A DNA stretch of 64,000 bases from Shinella sp. SUS2 (GCF_001262505.1 NZ_KQ410726.1:62001-126000), one strand, 5' to 3'. Numbered from the stretch's first letter, positions 43,307-53,983 are shown. Translations and numbers: made by a program. Notes: generated by a model not told the origin, from the sequence alone.

Positions 43307-45400
43307 ATGGCCAAGCGCTCCAATCTGATGACGCGCATTCTCGTTGTCGCGTCCCTCGTCGTCGTTGCCGCCTTCACCGGCTTTTCCCTCTATATCGACA
43401 GCCTGCAGCGCAGCGTCCTGACGAATTCCGTCGAGGAAAGCATCGACAGTTCCGGCAAGCAGGCCGCCCAGAGCATCGCCAACTGGCTGAATGCCCGCGT
43501 CTCGCTGACCGAGATGGCCGGCAATGCCGCCGGCAAGGCCGTGGATGCGACGGGCATCGAAGCCGTGTTGCAGAATGACGTTCTCGTCAGCCAGTTCATG
43601 ACCACCTATGTCGGCGACGAGACGGGCCTCTTCACCCAGTGGCCGAAATCGGAGATGCCCGAGGGGTACGATCCGCGCAAGCGCCCGTGGTATCAGGATG
43701 CCGTCAAGGCAAACGGCAGCGTGCTGACCGAGCCCTATATCGACGCTTCCACCAACGACCTGATCATCAGCGCCGCGACACCCGTCAAGCACGACGGCAA
43801 GCTGCTGGGCGTCGCCGGCAGCGACTTCTCGCTGAAGTCCCTCGTCGACATGGTCAATTCGGTCGATCTCGGCGGCACGGGCTTCGCCTTCCTCGTCAGC
43901 AAGAACGGCCAGATCCTCGTGCACCAGGACAAGGCGCTCGTCACCAAGACGCTCACCGATGCTTTCCCCGAGACAACGCCGGCCATCGGCGGCGGCATCA
44001 CGCACACGACCTATGCCGGCAAGCCGGTGCTCGTCTCCTTCGTGCCGGTCACCGGTCTGCCGTCGGTCGAATGGTATCTCGGTTTCACCATCGACAGCGG
44101 CATGGCCTATGCGGCGATCGACCAGTTCCGCATCGCCGCGACGATCGCCACGATCCTTGCCGTCGTCGTCATGATGGGCTTCCTTGCCACCGTGCTCTCC
44201 CGCCTCGTCGTGCGCCCGGTCAAGGATATGACATCGGCCATGGACAAGCTCGCCGCGGGTGACGTCCGCACGGATATTCCCGGTGAGAACCGCACCGACG
44301 AGATCGGCCGCATGGCTGCTGCCGTCGCGGTCTTCCGCGACAATGCCATCGAGCGCACCCGTCTTGAAAACGCTGCGGAAGAAGGCCGCGTGCTCTCCGA
44401 AAGCGAGCGCCGCGAGCGCGAAGCCGTCAAGGCGCGCGAAGCCGGCGAGATCCAGCACGCCGTCGAGGCGCTTGCGGACGGCCTCGGCCGTCTTGCCGAG
44501 GGCGATCTTGCCCACCGTATCGAAAAGCCCTTCGTCGGCCATCTCGATCGCCTGCGCACCGACTTCAACCACTCGCTCACCAAGCTCCACACGGCAATGA
44601 CGACGGTCGGCCAGAACGCCCGCGCCATCGATGCCGGCGCCACGGAAATCCGCTCGGCCGCCGACGATCTCGCCCGGCGCACCGAACAGCAGGCCGCCTC
44701 CGTGGAGGAAACCGCCGCCGCACTGGAAGAGATCACCACGACGGTGAAGGATTCCACGCGCCGCGCGGAAGAAGTCGGCTCGCTCGTCTCGCGCACCCGT
44801 CAGGGCGCGGAGAAGTCGGGCGATGTCGTCCGCCGCGCCGTCTCGGCCATGCAGGGCATCGAAAAGTCCTCGCACGAGATTTCCAACATCATCGGCGTCA
44901 TCGACGACATCGCCTTCCAGACCAACCTTCTCGCGCTCAATGCCGGCGTGGAAGCGGCCCGGGCAGGCGAGGCGGGCAAGGGCTTTGCCGTCGTCGCACA
45001 GGAGGTGCGTGAGCTTGCCCAGCGCTCGGCCAACGCGGCCAAGGAGATCAAGGCGCTAATCACCGCCTCCGGCGAGCAGGTCCGCTCCGGCGTTTCCCTT
45101 GTCGACGAGACGGGCGCCGCACTGGAAGCCATCGTGCGCGAGGTGCAGGAGATCAACGGCCATGTGAACGCCATCGTGCTTGCCGCGCGCGAACAGTCGA
45201 CGGGCCTGCAGGAGATCAACACTGCGGTCAACACGATGGACCAGGGCACGCAGCAGAATGCCGCCATGGTGGAGGAGCAGACCGCCGCCAGCCACGGCCT
45301 TGCCGGCGAGGCAGCCGCACTCTCCGCGCTGCTCGCCCAGTTCAAGCTTGGCTCGGGCGGTGCCGGCTACGCCGCAACACCGGCACGCCGCGCGGCTTGA
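43307..45400 (+). CDS. Methyl-accepting chemotaxis protein with dCache domain and amino acid motif
   Basis: A 697-residue chemoreceptor. A first membrane helix (about 8-30), a periplasmic dCache domain, a second helix near 280-300, HAMP domains and a long cytoplasmic signalling domain with the tip EIAF-type [20 protein letters not shown]. The ligand pocket has Tyr121, Arg126, Trp128, Tyr129, Tyr144, Asp146 and Asp173, matching the amino-acid-binding motif known from PctA. No CheR pentapeptide at the C-terminus. A strong terminator follows. Confidence 0.93.
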   Translation: MAKRSNLMTRILVVASLVVVAAFTGFSLYIDSLQRSVLTNSVEESIDSSGKQAAQSIANWLNARVSLTEMAGNAAGKAVDATGIEAVLQNDVLVSQFMTTYVGDETGLFTQWPKSEMPEGYDPRKRPWYQDAVKANGSVLTEPYIDASTNDLIISAATPVKHDGKLLGVAGSDFSLKSLVDMVNSVDLGGTGFAFLVSKNGQILVHQDKALVTKTLTDAFPETTPAIGGGITHTTYAGKPVLVSFVPVTGLPSVEWYLGFTIDSGMAYAAIDQFRIAATIATILAVVVMMGFLATVLSRLVVRPVKDMTSAMDKLAAGDVRTDIPGENRTDEIGRMAAAVAVFRDNAIERTRLENAAEEGRVLSESERREREAVKAREAGEIQHAVEALADGLGRLAEGDLAHRIEKPFVGHLDRLRTDFNHSLTKLHTAMTTVGQNARAIDAGATEIRSAADDLARRTEQQAASVEETAAALEEITTTVKDSTRRAEEVGSLVSRTRQGAEKSGDVVRRAVSAMQGIEKSSHEISNIIGVIDDIAFQTNLLALNAGVEAARAGEAGKGFAVVAQEVRELAQRSANAAKEIKALITASGEQVRSGVSLVDETGAALEAIVREVQEINGHVNAIVLAAREQSTGLQEINTAVNTMDQGTQQNAAMVEEQTAASHGLAGEAAALSALLAQFKLGSGGAGYAATPARRAA

Positions 45401-45417
45401 GGCATAGGGAACCATGG

Positions 45418-45449
45418 AAAGGCCCGGGAGCGATCCCGGGCCTTTCTCT
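45418..45449 (+). terminator. Strong Rho-independent terminator after the chemoreceptor
   Basis: Perfect 12-base-pair stem AAAGGCCCGGGA / TCCCGGGCCTTT with loop GCGA, followed by CTCTTTT. Confidence 0.92.
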
Positions 45450-45531
45450 TTTCTGGCCACTTCTTGCCGTGCGGCCGATGGCGCTCCATCTATAGGCGAC
45501 CCGAACGCAGTTCAGATAGCAGAGGCAGAAA

Positions 45532-46290
45532 ATGGTTGAATTACAGGGACGTACGGCCGTCATCACCGGCGCGGGCCGCGGCTTGGGAGCGGCGCTTGCA
45601 ATGTCCCTTGCGCAAGCGGGGTGCGAGCTCATCCTGTGCGGTCGCACCCTGGCGGCGGTTGAGCGCGTCGCGGAGACCGTCTGGCAGGCAACGGGCGCCC
45701 GTCCGACCTGCATCGAGGTCGACCTTGCCAGCAGCGAAAGCGTGCAGCGCGGCGTCGAGGCGATCAACCGGTTGCAGCGTGGTGTCGATCTCCTCGTGAA
45801 CAACGGCGCGATGTGGCTGGGGGCGAGCGACGAGCCGCACAGGGCGGAAGACGTGCTGAGCACCGTCAATTCCGCCGTTACCGGTACGTTTCTGTTCACG
45901 CAGGGCCTCTTGCCGCTGCTGCGGCAGTCCAGCCATCCGGACATCGTGACGATCGGCTCGATCAGCGGCTTGCCGAATGCGCTCATGCGGGATGTGTCCG
46001 TGCCCTTCTACGCCGCAAAGCGTGCCCAGGCTGCCATCGCGGAGGGGCTGCAGCAGATGCTGGCGGGAACGCCCCTGCGCTCCATCGTGGTGCACCCGCC
46101 CTATCTCGATGACGTTCAGCCGGGTTCGCCGGAATGGGCTGCGGTGGCCGAGCGGGCGAAGGGCGCGCGCGGCACCACGCGGGATGTGGTCGAAGCCGTG
46201 CTCTTCGCCGTCACGCGCCCGCGCCACGTTTCCCTCTCCATCGTGCTGGACGCGGACGATGGCGGGGTGTTCGCCACGCAGGTCGATTGA
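45532..46290 (+). CDS. Short-chain dehydrogenase/reductase
   Basis: A 252-residue classical SDR with cofactor loop VITGAGRGLGAALAMSL, LVNNGAM, catalytic Ser in GSISGLPN and the intact YxxxK as FYAAK. Unlike the SDR at 15.6 kb, its triad is complete. The substrate is unknown. It is convergent with the rRNA methyltransferase gene, 7 bases away. Confidence 0.88.
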   Translation: MVELQGRTAVITGAGRGLGAALAMSLAQAGCELILCGRTLAAVERVAETVWQATGARPTCIEVDLASSESVQRGVEAINRLQRGVDLLVNNGAMWLGASDEPHRAEDVLSTVNSAVTGTFLFTQGLLPLLRQSSHPDIVTIGSISGLPNALMRDVSVPFYAAKRAQAAIAEGLQQMLAGTPLRSIVVHPPYLDDVQPGSPEWAAVAERAKGARGTTRDVVEAVLFAVTRPRHVSLSIVLDADDGGVFATQVD

Positions 46291-46297
46291 ACGAGGC

Positions 46298-47548
46298 CTA
46301 CTTCTCCAGCACCGCCACCGCCTCGACATGGGCCGACCAGAGGAACTGGTCGATCGGTGTCACGAGGCGGATGCGGTAGCCGGCGGCGGTGAGGATCGCG
46401 AGGTCGCGGGCAAGGCTCACGGGATTGCACGAGACGGCGACAATGGTCTTGACGCCGGAGCGGGCAAGCTCCTTGCACTGGTCCTCCGCCCCGGCGCGCG
46501 GCGGATCGAAGACCACGGCGTCGAACACCTTCAGCTCGGAGGCCATCAGCGGGCGGCGGAAGAGATCGCGCCGCTCCACCGTCACCGGCTTCAGGCCCTG
46601 CGTGTTGCGTGCGGCCTGGTCGAGCGCCTTCAGCGCCTTTTCCTCGCCTTCCACCGCATGCACCTTGGCCTGCCGGGCGATACGCAGCGCGAAGGTGCCG
46701 GAGCCGGCGAAGAGATCGGCGACGCGCTTGGCCTTGCCGAGCGCGTCCAGCACCAGCTCGGCCATGGCGTCCTCGGCCGGTTTCGTCGCCTGGGTGAAGC
46801 CGCCGGCGGGCGGGAAGACGCGCACGCCGGAGAAATCGATCACCGGCTTCTGCGGCTCGATGAGGATTTCGCCGTCGCTGGAAACCCGGGCAATGCCGCG
46901 CAGTGACAGGACGCATTGGGTAACGGCGCGCCGCTCCTTGTCGCCCACCTTCTTCACGCCCTCGAAGGCAAGGTCGAGGCCGGAAAGGGTTTCGAGCACG
47001 GTTACGCGGAAGGGCTCGGCCGAGGTGGCGATGGCGGCGGCCACCCGGCGGATCGCCTCCAGCATGGACATGATGCCGTCGCTCGAAATCGGACAGTGGT
47101 CGATGGAGACGATGTGGTGGCTGCCGGCCTGGTTGAAGCCGAGCAGCATCTCCTTTTCCGTCCGGCGTGCGGTGAAGACGACGCGGCGGCGTTCACCCGG
47201 CCGGGCGATGACGAGCGGGGCGACCTCGGACGTCAGGCCCTTGCTCTTCAAAGCATGAACGACGAGGTCGCGCTTGAAGTCGTGGTAGAGCGCATCGGAG
47301 GCGTGTTGCAGCGTGCAGCCGCCGCAGGTGCCGTTCTTGCCGTCGGGGCCGAAATGTGCGCAGGCCGGTTCCACCCGCTCGGGCGAGGCGACCGACATGG
47401 ACATGACCGTGCCGTGGTTCTTGACGCGCGCGACGGCGACCGTCTCGCCCGGCAGGGTGAAGGGCACGTAGACCGGGCCACCGGCTGCCTCCGCAATGCC
47501 GTCGCCGCCGCTGCCGAGCCGGGCGATGGTGAGCGTTTCCGTCGTCAT
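46298..47548 (-). CDS. 23S rRNA (uracil-5-)-methyltransferase, RlmC/RlmD family
   Basis: A 416-residue enzyme: N-terminal TRAM-like segment, the 4Fe-4S Cys set in CAHFGPDGKNGTCGGCTLQH, SAM motif VADLFAGSGTFALRIA, FDPPRAG and the catalytic Cys of VSCNPVSLARD. It makes m5U in 23S rRNA; the exact position is not provable here. It overlaps tlyA by four bases (ATGA), so the two RNA methyltransferases are one operon. Confidence 0.92.
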   Translation of the reverse strand: MTTETLTIARLGSGGDGIAEAAGGPVYVPFTLPGETVAVARVKNHGTVMSMSVASPERVEPACAHFGPDGKNGTCGGCTLQHASDALYHDFKRDLVVHALKSKGLTSEVAPLVIARPGERRRVVFTARRTEKEMLLGFNQAGSHHIVSIDHCPISSDGIMSMLEAIRRVAAAIATSAEPFRVTVLETLSGLDLAFEGVKKVGDKERRAVTQCVLSLRGIARVSSDGEILIEPQKPVIDFSGVRVFPPAGGFTQATKPAEDAMAELVLDALGKAKRVADLFAGSGTFALRIARQAKVHAVEGEEKALKALDQAARNTQGLKPVTVERRDLFRRPLMASELKVFDAVVFDPPRAGAEDQCKELARSGVKTIVAVSCNPVSLARDLAILTAAGYRIRLVTPIDQFLWSAHVEAVAVLEK

Positions 47549-48297
47549 GGCTTGCGGCCTCCCAGAAGAAACTCCACATTTCCGTCGCCGCCGGCGATCG
47601 GTGAGGGAATGAGGCCGAGGCTCTGCCAGCCCATGTCCTCGACGAGCCAGCGCTCCAGTTCGGCCGCAACAGCCGGCGCGCTGTCCGGGTCTTTCAGCAG
47701 GCCCGCCTTGCTGATCGCCTCGCGCCCAGCCTCGAACTGCGGCTTGACGAGCAGCACGCAGAAGGCGCCGGGCTCGGCGAGCGAGAGGGCCGGCGGCAGC
47801 GCCAGTTTCAGCGAGATGAAGGAAACGTCGGAGACGACGCCGCCGATGGTACGATCGTCGAGATGGTCCGCGTCGAGCACGCGGGCGTTGAGGCCCTCGT
47901 GGCTGGTGACGCGGGCATCCGCCATGAGCCGCGGGTGAAGCTGGTCGTGGCCTACGTCGACCGCGACGACGTGGCTTGCGCCGCGCTCCAGCAGGATCTC
48001 GGTGAAGCCGCCGGTGGAGGCGCCGATGTCGAGGCAGTCAAGGCCCGCGGGATCGAACCCGAAGGTCTCCAGCGCGGCCTTCAGTTTCAGCGCCGCGCGC
48101 GAGACATAGGCCTGGGCGGGATCGTCGATCTCGATGGTGACGGAGGGGGAAAAGCTCGAACTCGGCTTGGTGACGACGCGGCCGTTGACGCGCACGGTGC
48201 CGCGCGTGATGGCGTCGCGCGCCCGCGAGCGGCTGGCGACAAGGCCGGCATTCAGCAGGAGCTGGTCGAGGCGGATGGTTTCTGTAGTTTGGGACAT
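47545..48297 (-). CDS. tlyA: TlyA family rRNA (cytidine-2'-O)-methyltransferase
   Basis: A 250-residue protein with an N-terminal S4 RNA-binding domain (RLDQLLLNAGLVASRSRARD, residues 8-70) and an FtsJ-type methyltransferase domain (LDIGASTGGFTEILLERGA, then VVSDVSFISLKLALPP). TlyA adds 2'-O-methyl groups to 16S and 23S rRNA and was once called haemolysin. It overlaps the RlmC/D-type gene. Divergent from the HBM chemoreceptor. Confidence 0.93.
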   Translation of the reverse strand: MSQTTETIRLDQLLLNAGLVASRSRARDAITRGTVRVNGRVVTKPSSSFSPSVTIEIDDPAQAYVSRAALKLKAALETFGFDPAGLDCLDIGASTGGFTEILLERGASHVVAVDVGHDQLHPRLMADARVTSHEGLNARVLDADHLDDRTIGGVVSDVSFISLKLALPPALSLAEPGAFCVLLVKPQFEAGREAISKAGLLKDPDSAPAVAAELERWLVEDMGWQSLGLIPSPIAGGDGNVEFLLGGRKP

Positions 48298-48549
48298 CGC
48301 CTCTCATGACGCCTCACGCCCCGGGTGGCAAGCCCCATACGGTGTGTTGCGCCCGGCAAGGCTCGCTGGAACAGATGAAAACCCTAAAACTGTTGAGCTA
48401 TATTCATCGCTCCTTAAATTATGACAATTAGCATTTGTTAAGCATAAGCCGGCATGACGACGGCGCTTTGCCCTATGACTCCCGAGCAGGGGGCATCCAC
48501 AAAATCCCATGAACGAGCGGCCCGCCCGGTGCGGGCGCAAGGAGCATGC

Positions 48550-50724
48550 ATGACCTTTCGTCTGTCACACCGCATCGGCCTGATGGCGCCGATTGCTGTC
48601 GCGGGCATCCTTCTCATCGTCGGCATTTTCGAAGTCGAAAAGCGCATCTCCGACGACTACCGCGTTACCGTCGAGCGCCATCGCAGCGCCGACGCGCAGC
48701 TGCTGGTGCTGGAGACCGAGTTCCTGCAGAACCGGCGGGCGGAGAAGGATTTCCTGCTGCGACGGGACGAGAAATACACCGCCGCCCACAAGGAGATTTC
48801 CGCGCGGGCGGAGAAGACGCTTGCCACGCTCGACGGCCTCATCGAAGCGCCGGCGACCCGTGCTGACCTCCAGGCGATCTCGGAAGGGTATGCGGCCTAC
48901 CGCAAGAGTTTCGCAACGCTCGCCGATGCGAGCATTGCGCTCGGGCTTGATCCGTCGTCCGGGCGGGAAGGCGCCATGCGGTCGGCCGTGCATTCGATCG
49001 AGGAGCTGCTGAAGACCGTCGACGACAAGGGCCTCCAGGTCAGCATGCTGATGATGCGCCGCCACGAGAAGGACTTCATCATGCGCCGCGACGCGAAGTA
49101 CGTCGCCAGGCATGCCGAGGAGCGCGCGGCTTTTGCCAGCGCGCCGGTGGACAGGTTCGGTGGTGCCGCAAACCAGGCGACCATCCTCAAGGCGCTGGAC
49201 ACCTACGGCAAGGCTTTCGAGGACTATGCGGCGATTGCCGAGACCGAGGCTGCAGCCAGCGCCGGTGTCTCCGGGGCCTTTGCCGCCGTCGAGCCGTTCT
49301 TCGACCGGGTATCGGCCGCCATCGCCTCGGACAAGGCGAAGGCCGAGTCGGAAAGCGCAAGCGCCCTGGAGATGGCGCACAGGATCGCGATCGCCGCGAT
49401 CCTTGCGGCCATCGCGGCGATCGCCGCCACGGTCCTTCTCATCGGCCGTTCGATTTCCCGCCCGATCGTCGCCACCACAAAGGCGATGACGCAACTTGCC
49501 GGCGGTGACACCGCCTCGGCCATCCCTTTCGCCAGCCGCCGGGATGAAATCGGCCAGATGGCCAGCGCGGTCGAGGTTTTCCGTCAGGCGGCCATCGCCA
49601 ATCGCCGTCTGGAAGCGGAAGCCGCGGAGAACCGTTCTCGTGCCGAGGCCGAGCGTGTCCGCCTGCAGGACGAGGCCGAAGCTTCGGCGCAGGCGCGTCT
49701 GCAGCAGGCCACCTCGGGGCTTGCCGGCGGCCTGCGCCGCCTTGCGTCCGGCGATCTCAGCTTCCAGCTGACCGAACCCTTCGCGCCCGATTTCGAACAG
49801 CTGCGCCATGACCTGAACTCGGCCGTCGCACAGCTTGGCGAAACGCTCGGCTCCGTCGCGCTCTCCAGCACCTCCATCGACGACGGTTCGCGCGAGATCA
49901 GCGAGAGCGCCGACGATCTCTCCAAGCGTACGGAGCAACAGGCCGCCTCGCTGGAGGAAACGGCCGCGGCACTCGACGAGATCACGGCCAATGTGGCGAG
50001 TTCGACGAAGCGGGCGGAAGAGGCGCGCAGCGTCGCCAGCGAAGCGAACCGCAGCGCTCTGAAATCCGGCGAGATCGTTGCCGGCGCGGTCGAGGCGATG
50101 AAGCGCATCGAGACGTCGTCCAGCAGGATTTCCAACATTCTCGGTGTCATCGACGAGATCGCCTTCCAGACCAACCTGCTCGCCCTCAATGCGGGTGTCG
50201 AGGCGGCGCGCGCGGGCGAGGCCGGTAAGGGTTTCGCCGTCGTGGCGCAGGAGGTGCGGGAACTTGCACAGCGCTCGGCGCAGGCAGCACGCGAGATCAA
50301 GGAGCTGATCCGCAATTCGGCCGCCGAAGTGCAGGGCGGCGTGCGGTTGGTACAGGATACGGGTGCTTCGCTGGAGGCGATCGGCATGCATGTCGCCACC
50401 ATCAACCAGCACATGGATGCCATTGCGATTTCCGCCCGCGAGCAGTCCGTCGGCCTCAGCGAGGTGAACACGGCCGTCAACCAGATGGACCAGGTCACGC
50501 AGCGCAATGCCGCCATGGTCGAGGAGGCGAATGCTGCCAGCGCATCGCTTGCCAACGAGGCGGTGCGCCTGCGCGATCAGATTTCTCGCTTCGTCCTGCC
50601 TGGCGCGGCGCGCGAACTCCGGGCCATGCACCGCACGATGGAGACGGCCGCGCGCCCAGGTCACTGGCCGGTGGCGGTCTCCCGCGGCAACACGGCCCTC
50701 GCGCAGGAATGGACGGAATTCTGA
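48550..50724 (+). CDS. Methyl-accepting chemotaxis protein with HBM sensor domain and C-terminal CheR pentapeptide
   Basis: A 724-residue chemoreceptor. Membrane helix near 11-25, then a helical bimodular (HBM) sensor with two related halves, [16 protein letters not shown] and [17 protein letters not shown], a second membrane helix around 285-300, HAMP, and the signalling tip [21 protein letters not shown]. The last five residues are EWTEF, a CheR/CheB-tethering type end. HBM receptors usually bind organic acids. AAGGAG precedes the ATG at 48550. Confidence 0.93.
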   Translation: MTFRLSHRIGLMAPIAVAGILLIVGIFEVEKRISDDYRVTVERHRSADAQLLVLETEFLQNRRAEKDFLLRRDEKYTAAHKEISARAEKTLATLDGLIEAPATRADLQAISEGYAAYRKSFATLADASIALGLDPSSGREGAMRSAVHSIEELLKTVDDKGLQVSMLMMRRHEKDFIMRRDAKYVARHAEERAAFASAPVDRFGGAANQATILKALDTYGKAFEDYAAIAETEAAASAGVSGAFAAVEPFFDRVSAAIASDKAKAESESASALEMAHRIAIAAILAAIAAIAATVLLIGRSISRPIVATTKAMTQLAGGDTASAIPFASRRDEIGQMASAVEVFRQAAIANRRLEAEAAENRSRAEAERVRLQDEAEASAQARLQQATSGLAGGLRRLASGDLSFQLTEPFAPDFEQLRHDLNSAVAQLGETLGSVALSSTSIDDGSREISESADDLSKRTEQQAASLEETAAALDEITANVASSTKRAEEARSVASEANRSALKSGEIVAGAVEAMKRIETSSSRISNILGVIDEIAFQTNLLALNAGVEAARAGEAGKGFAVVAQEVRELAQRSAQAAREIKELIRNSAAEVQGGVRLVQDTGASLEAIGMHVATINQHMDAIAISAREQSVGLSEVNTAVNQMDQVTQRNAAMVEEANAASASLANEAVRLRDQISRFVLPGAARELRAMHRTMETAARPGHWPVAVSRGNTALAQEWTEF

Positions 50725-50747
50725 TCTCCACCTGAACGACAGGAAAG

Positions 50748-50779
50748 CGCCCCGGCCCATCCGCCGGGGCGTTTTGTTT
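50748..50779 (+). terminator. Terminator after the HBM chemoreceptor
   Basis: Perfect 9-base-pair stem CGCCCCGGC / GCCGGGGCG, 6-base loop, followed by TTTTGTTTT. Confidence 0.9.
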
Positions 50780-50933
50780 TCAGCGGGAGACTGAGGGCGG
50801 AGATGCGACTATTCGCGGCGCCCACCCTGACAGCCGTCCGGCGGAGGGTCTGAAAGATGGTGGAGGCAATGCCGGAAACGGGGGCCGGTATCCTGCTCCT
50901 GAAGCCAAGCCGCACATAGCCGGCATCTCCTGC

Positions 50934-50977
50934 GTCAACCTTGGTTGACGGATGTCGAATCGTCAACTAAAGTTGAC
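50934..50977 (+). promoter_or_regulatory. Leaderless promoter and twin GTCAAC-N4-GTTGAC operators of the HTH/Clp-N pair
   Basis: Two palindromes, GTCAACC-TT-GGTTGAC (50934-50949) and GTCAACT-AA-AGTTGAC (50962-50977), with centres 28 bases apart. They overlap the -35 TTGACG (50945-50950) and -10 TAAAGT (50968-50973), separated by 17 bases. The seventh base after the -10 is the A of the HTH start codon, and no Shine-Dalgarno is present. Confidence 0.75.
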
Positions 50978-50979
50978 AT

Positions 50980-51201
50980 ATGGTCGATCTCGAAAAGCTG
51001 CCCGATCCCGAAGATCCGGAAAACGCCTTTGCGGCGGTGATTGCGCTTCGTCGCCTCGCGGACGGGCTGGAGCGGCGGGCGGTGCGATCGGCCTTGAAGC
51101 AGGGCTGGTCGTGGGCGCGGATCGCGCAGGCGCTCGGCGTCACCAAACAGGCCGCCCACAAGCGGCTTTCGGATATCGCCGCGGGCGACGATCCCGCATA
51201 G
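50980..51201 (+). CDS. Small helix-turn-helix protein
   Basis: A 73-residue protein with a helical front (LRRLADGLERRAVRSALK) and a C-terminal HTH, WSWARIAQALGVTKQAAHKRL. Such small HTH proteins are known to me mainly from Actinobacteria next to Clp-N proteins. It is the first gene of a two-gene operon and probably binds the twin operators in its own promoter. Confidence 0.85.
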   Translation: MVDLEKLPDPEDPENAFAAVIALRRLADGLERRAVRSALKQGWSWARIAQALGVTKQAAHKRLSDIAAGDDPA

Positions 51202-51209
51202 GAGGTTTT

Positions 51210-51716
51210 GTGTTCGACCGGATCAAGGAACGCTTTCAAAGCATGGGCACGATCAAGGCCCTTTGTGAACAGGCGGAACAGCATGCAAGGCAGGACCAGC
51301 AGAAGGAGCCCGGCGCGGAGCATTTCCTGCTCGCGGCGCTCGATCTGCCGGATGGCACCGCCCGCCGCGCCTTCGAGGCGATCGGCGCCGATCCCGATGC
51401 GTTTCGTCCCGCCATCGCGCGCCAATATGCGGATGCGCTGAAAATGCTGGGGCTTCCCGCCGGGCTTGCCGCGGGTCTGACGGAACCGGAGCCGGCACCC
51501 GCGCAGCGTGCCGTCTTCGACGCTGCACCCTCCGGCAAGGCGGTCATGCAGACGCTGGCGGAAGGGCGGGGCAGCCACAACCCACTGCTTGGCGCCCATG
51601 TCGTTGCGATCGTTGCCGCCATGCCGCATGGCGTTGCGGCCCGTGCCTTGCGGGCGATGGACATCGACGCCAAGGCCCTTCAGGCTGCGGCGGACCGCAT
51701 CCTGGGCAGCCAATAG
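51210..51716 (+). CDS. Clp N-terminal domain protein without ATPase
   Basis: A 168-residue protein starting at GTG (FDRIKERFQSMGTIK), with SD GGAGG overlapping the HTH stop. It has two Clp_N half-repeats: AEHFLLAALDLPDGTARRAF (about 38-75) and LLGAHVVAIVAAMPHGVAAR (about 125-160). No Walker motifs, so it is not a ClpA/ClpC ATPase; it may bind substrates or Clp proteins as an adaptor. Function inferred only from the domain. Confidence 0.85.
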   Translation: MFDRIKERFQSMGTIKALCEQAEQHARQDQQKEPGAEHFLLAALDLPDGTARRAFEAIGADPDAFRPAIARQYADALKMLGLPAGLAAGLTEPEPAPAQRAVFDAAPSGKAVMQTLAEGRGSHNPLLGAHVVAIVAAMPHGVAARALRAMDIDAKALQAAADRILGSQ

Positions 51717-51778
51717 GGCAATCCCCGCAAACGCGCGACGCAGATTGCGCCGCACTTTCTTTAAAACAGTGAGGGAGA

Positions 51779-51810
51779 GCGTTTTGCGCTGCCGGAAACA
51801 GCGGAAACGC
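51779..51810 (-). terminator. Hairpin downstream of dxs
   Basis: Outer stem GCGTTT / AAACGC and inner CGCTG / CAGCG, 9 bases past the dxs stop. The sequence belongs to a GAGAGCGTTTT repeat also seen at 30957. Confidence 0.55.
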
Positions 51811-51818
51811 CGCGGAGA

Positions 51819-53744
51819 TCAGCCGGCGACGCCCACGCCGACAGCCTTCTGGCCGAGGGCCTGGAAGACCGTGGAGACGATGCCGGCACGGTCGAGGCCC
51901 GCCTTGGCATACATCGCCTCGGGCTTGGCCTGTTCCATCCAGATATCCGGCAGCACCATCGGGCGCACCTTCAGGCCGTGGTCGAGCAGGCCTTCGAGCG
52001 CCAGGAACTGCAGCACATGGCTGCCGAAACCGCCGATGGCGCCTTCCTCGATGGTGATCAGCACCTCGTGGTGGCGGGCAAGCTGGCGGATCAGGTCGTG
52101 GTCGAGCGGCTTGGCGAAGCGCGCATCGGCGACCGTCGTGGACAGGCCGGCCGCATCGAGGTCCTCGGCGGCGAGCAAACAGTCGGCCAGTCGCGTGCCG
52201 AAGGAGAGGAGAGCCACCTTGGAGCCCTGCTTGACGACGCGGCCCTTGCCGATCTGAAGGATCTCGCCGCGAACAGGCATGTCGACGCCGACGCCCTCGC
52301 CGCGCGGATAGCGGAAGGAGAGCGGGCCCTCGTCATAGGCGGCGGCGGTGCGCACCATATGCTTCAGTTCCGCCTCGTCGGCGGCTGCCATCACCACGAA
52401 GCCGGGCAGGGTGGCGAGATAGGTCGTGTCGAACGAGCCGGCATGGGTCGGCCCGTCGGCGCCGACGAAACCGGCGCGGTCGATCGGGAAGCGCACGGGC
52501 AGGCCCTGGATGGCGACGTCATGCACCACCTGGTCGTAGCCGCGCTGCAGGAAGGTGGAATAGAGCGCGCAGAACGGCTTGTAGCCTTCGGAGGCAAGGC
52601 CGGCCGCAAAGGTCACGGCATGCTGCTCGGCAATGCCGACATCGAAGATGCGGGCCGGATAGGCCTTGGCGAACTTGTCGAGCCCGGTGCCGGACGGCAT
52701 GGCGGCGGTGATGGCGAGGATCTTCTCGTCGAAGCCCGCCTCCTGCACCAGCGCCTCGGCGAAGACGGAGGTATAGGCGGGGGCGTTCGGCTTTGCCTTC
52801 GCCTGCGTGCCGGTGATGACGTCGAAGGTGTTGACGCCGTGATACTTGTCGGCGGCAGCTTCCGCCGGCGGATAGCCCTTGCCCTTCTGGGTAACGACGT
52901 GGATCAGCACCGGGCCCTTGGAATTGTCGCGCACATTGCGCAGCACGGGCAGAAGATGCTCGAAGGAATGGCCGTCGATCGGGCCGATATGGTAGAAGCC
53001 CATCTCCTCGAACAGCGTGCCGCCGGTGACATAACCGCGCGCGTGCTCCACGGCGCGGGTGATCGCCCGGTCGACCTTCTTGCCGAGATAGGCCGTCAGT
53101 TTCTTGCCGAGATCGCGGAAGCCCATATAGGTGCGCCCGGAGGCGAGGCGTGCGAGATAGGCGCTCATCGCGCCGGTGGGCGGGGCGATCGACATGTCGT
53201 TGTCGTTGAGGATGACGATGAGGCGGGCATCGAGCGCACCGGCATTGTTCAGCGCTTCATAGGCCATGCCGGCGGACATCGCGCCGTCGCCGATGACGGC
53301 GATAACGTTGCGGTGCTCGACGGAAAGGTCGGCCGCGACGGCCATGCCGAGGCCGGCGGAAATCGACGTCGAGGAATGCGCCGCGCCGAAGGGGTCGTAT
53401 TCGCTCTCTGCGCGTCGGGTGAAGCCGGACAGGCCGTCCTCCTGGCGCAGCGTGCGGATGCGCTCGCGCCGGCCGGTAAGGATCTTGTGCGGATAGCACT
53501 GGTGGCCGACGTCGAAGATCAGCCGGTCCTTCGGCGTGTCGAAGACCTTGTGGATGGCGATGGTCAGCTCCACCACGCCAAGGCCAGCACCCAGATGTCC
53601 ACCGGTGCGCGAGACGGCATCGACCATTTCGGCGCGCAGTTCGCTGGCAAGCTGCGGCAGGTCACGGTCGTCCACGGCCTTCAGGTCCGCGGGAATGCGA
53701 ACCTTGTCGAGCAGGGGGGTGGCGGGTGCTTGGGTCACTCTCAT
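51819..53744 (-). CDS. dxs: 1-deoxy-D-xylulose-5-phosphate synthase
   Basis: Thiamine-diphosphate enzyme that starts the non-mevalonate pathway from pyruvate and glyceraldehyde 3-phosphate. The 641-residue product has [20 protein letters not shown], the ThDP motif [20 protein letters not shown] to [25 protein letters not shown] and [18 protein letters not shown]. The gene is in the strand and order of the xseB-dxs-tlyA cluster of rhizobia, but the neighbours are separated here. Confidence 0.96.
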   Translation of the reverse strand: MRVTQAPATPLLDKVRIPADLKAVDDRDLPQLASELRAEMVDAVSRTGGHLGAGLGVVELTIAIHKVFDTPKDRLIFDVGHQCYPHKILTGRRERIRTLRQEDGLSGFTRRAESEYDPFGAAHSSTSISAGLGMAVAADLSVEHRNVIAVIGDGAMSAGMAYEALNNAGALDARLIVILNDNDMSIAPPTGAMSAYLARLASGRTYMGFRDLGKKLTAYLGKKVDRAITRAVEHARGYVTGGTLFEEMGFYHIGPIDGHSFEHLLPVLRNVRDNSKGPVLIHVVTQKGKGYPPAEAAADKYHGVNTFDVITGTQAKAKPNAPAYTSVFAEALVQEAGFDEKILAITAAMPSGTGLDKFAKAYPARIFDVGIAEQHAVTFAAGLASEGYKPFCALYSTFLQRGYDQVVHDVAIQGLPVRFPIDRAGFVGADGPTHAGSFDTTYLATLPGFVVMAAADEAELKHMVRTAAAYDEGPLSFRYPRGEGVGVDMPVRGEILQIGKGRVVKQGSKVALLSFGTRLADCLLAAEDLDAAGLSTTVADARFAKPLDHDLIRQLARHHEVLITIEEGAIGGFGSHVLQFLALEGLLDHGLKVRPMVLPDIWMEQAKPEAMYAKAGLDRAGIVSTVFQALGQKAVGVGVAG

Positions 53745-53983
53745 GCCTCGTGTTCTCGCCCGTGTGCCCTGGCTCCGTTGCGGAACCCGGCCCGGACATG
53801 CGGTCTCATGCCGCGCTCACCTGTCACATGCAGAATGCGGCGCGCGATTTCAACCGTTTCAGCAAGTCTAGAGCGTATTTCGCCGGATTGATACCGCGCA
53901 AACCGACGCATTCCCGCGTTCTCCCGGGCAATTGGGGCATTTTGCGGACACGAGGTGCCCGCAGTCACGCTGTCGTGATTCCC

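Noticed and set aside
43166-44875. 569-codon minus-strand frame over the dCache chemoreceptor
   Set aside because: Antisense shadow; the receptor frame is complete and motif-rich.
48565-50760. 731-codon minus-strand frame over the HBM chemoreceptor
   Set aside because: Antisense shadow. The plus-strand protein has full HBM, HAMP and signalling domains.
51978-53891. 637-codon plus-strand frame over dxs
   Set aside because: Antisense shadow of a well-conserved enzyme gene; composition rich in Gly, Arg, Ala and His is typical of such frames.
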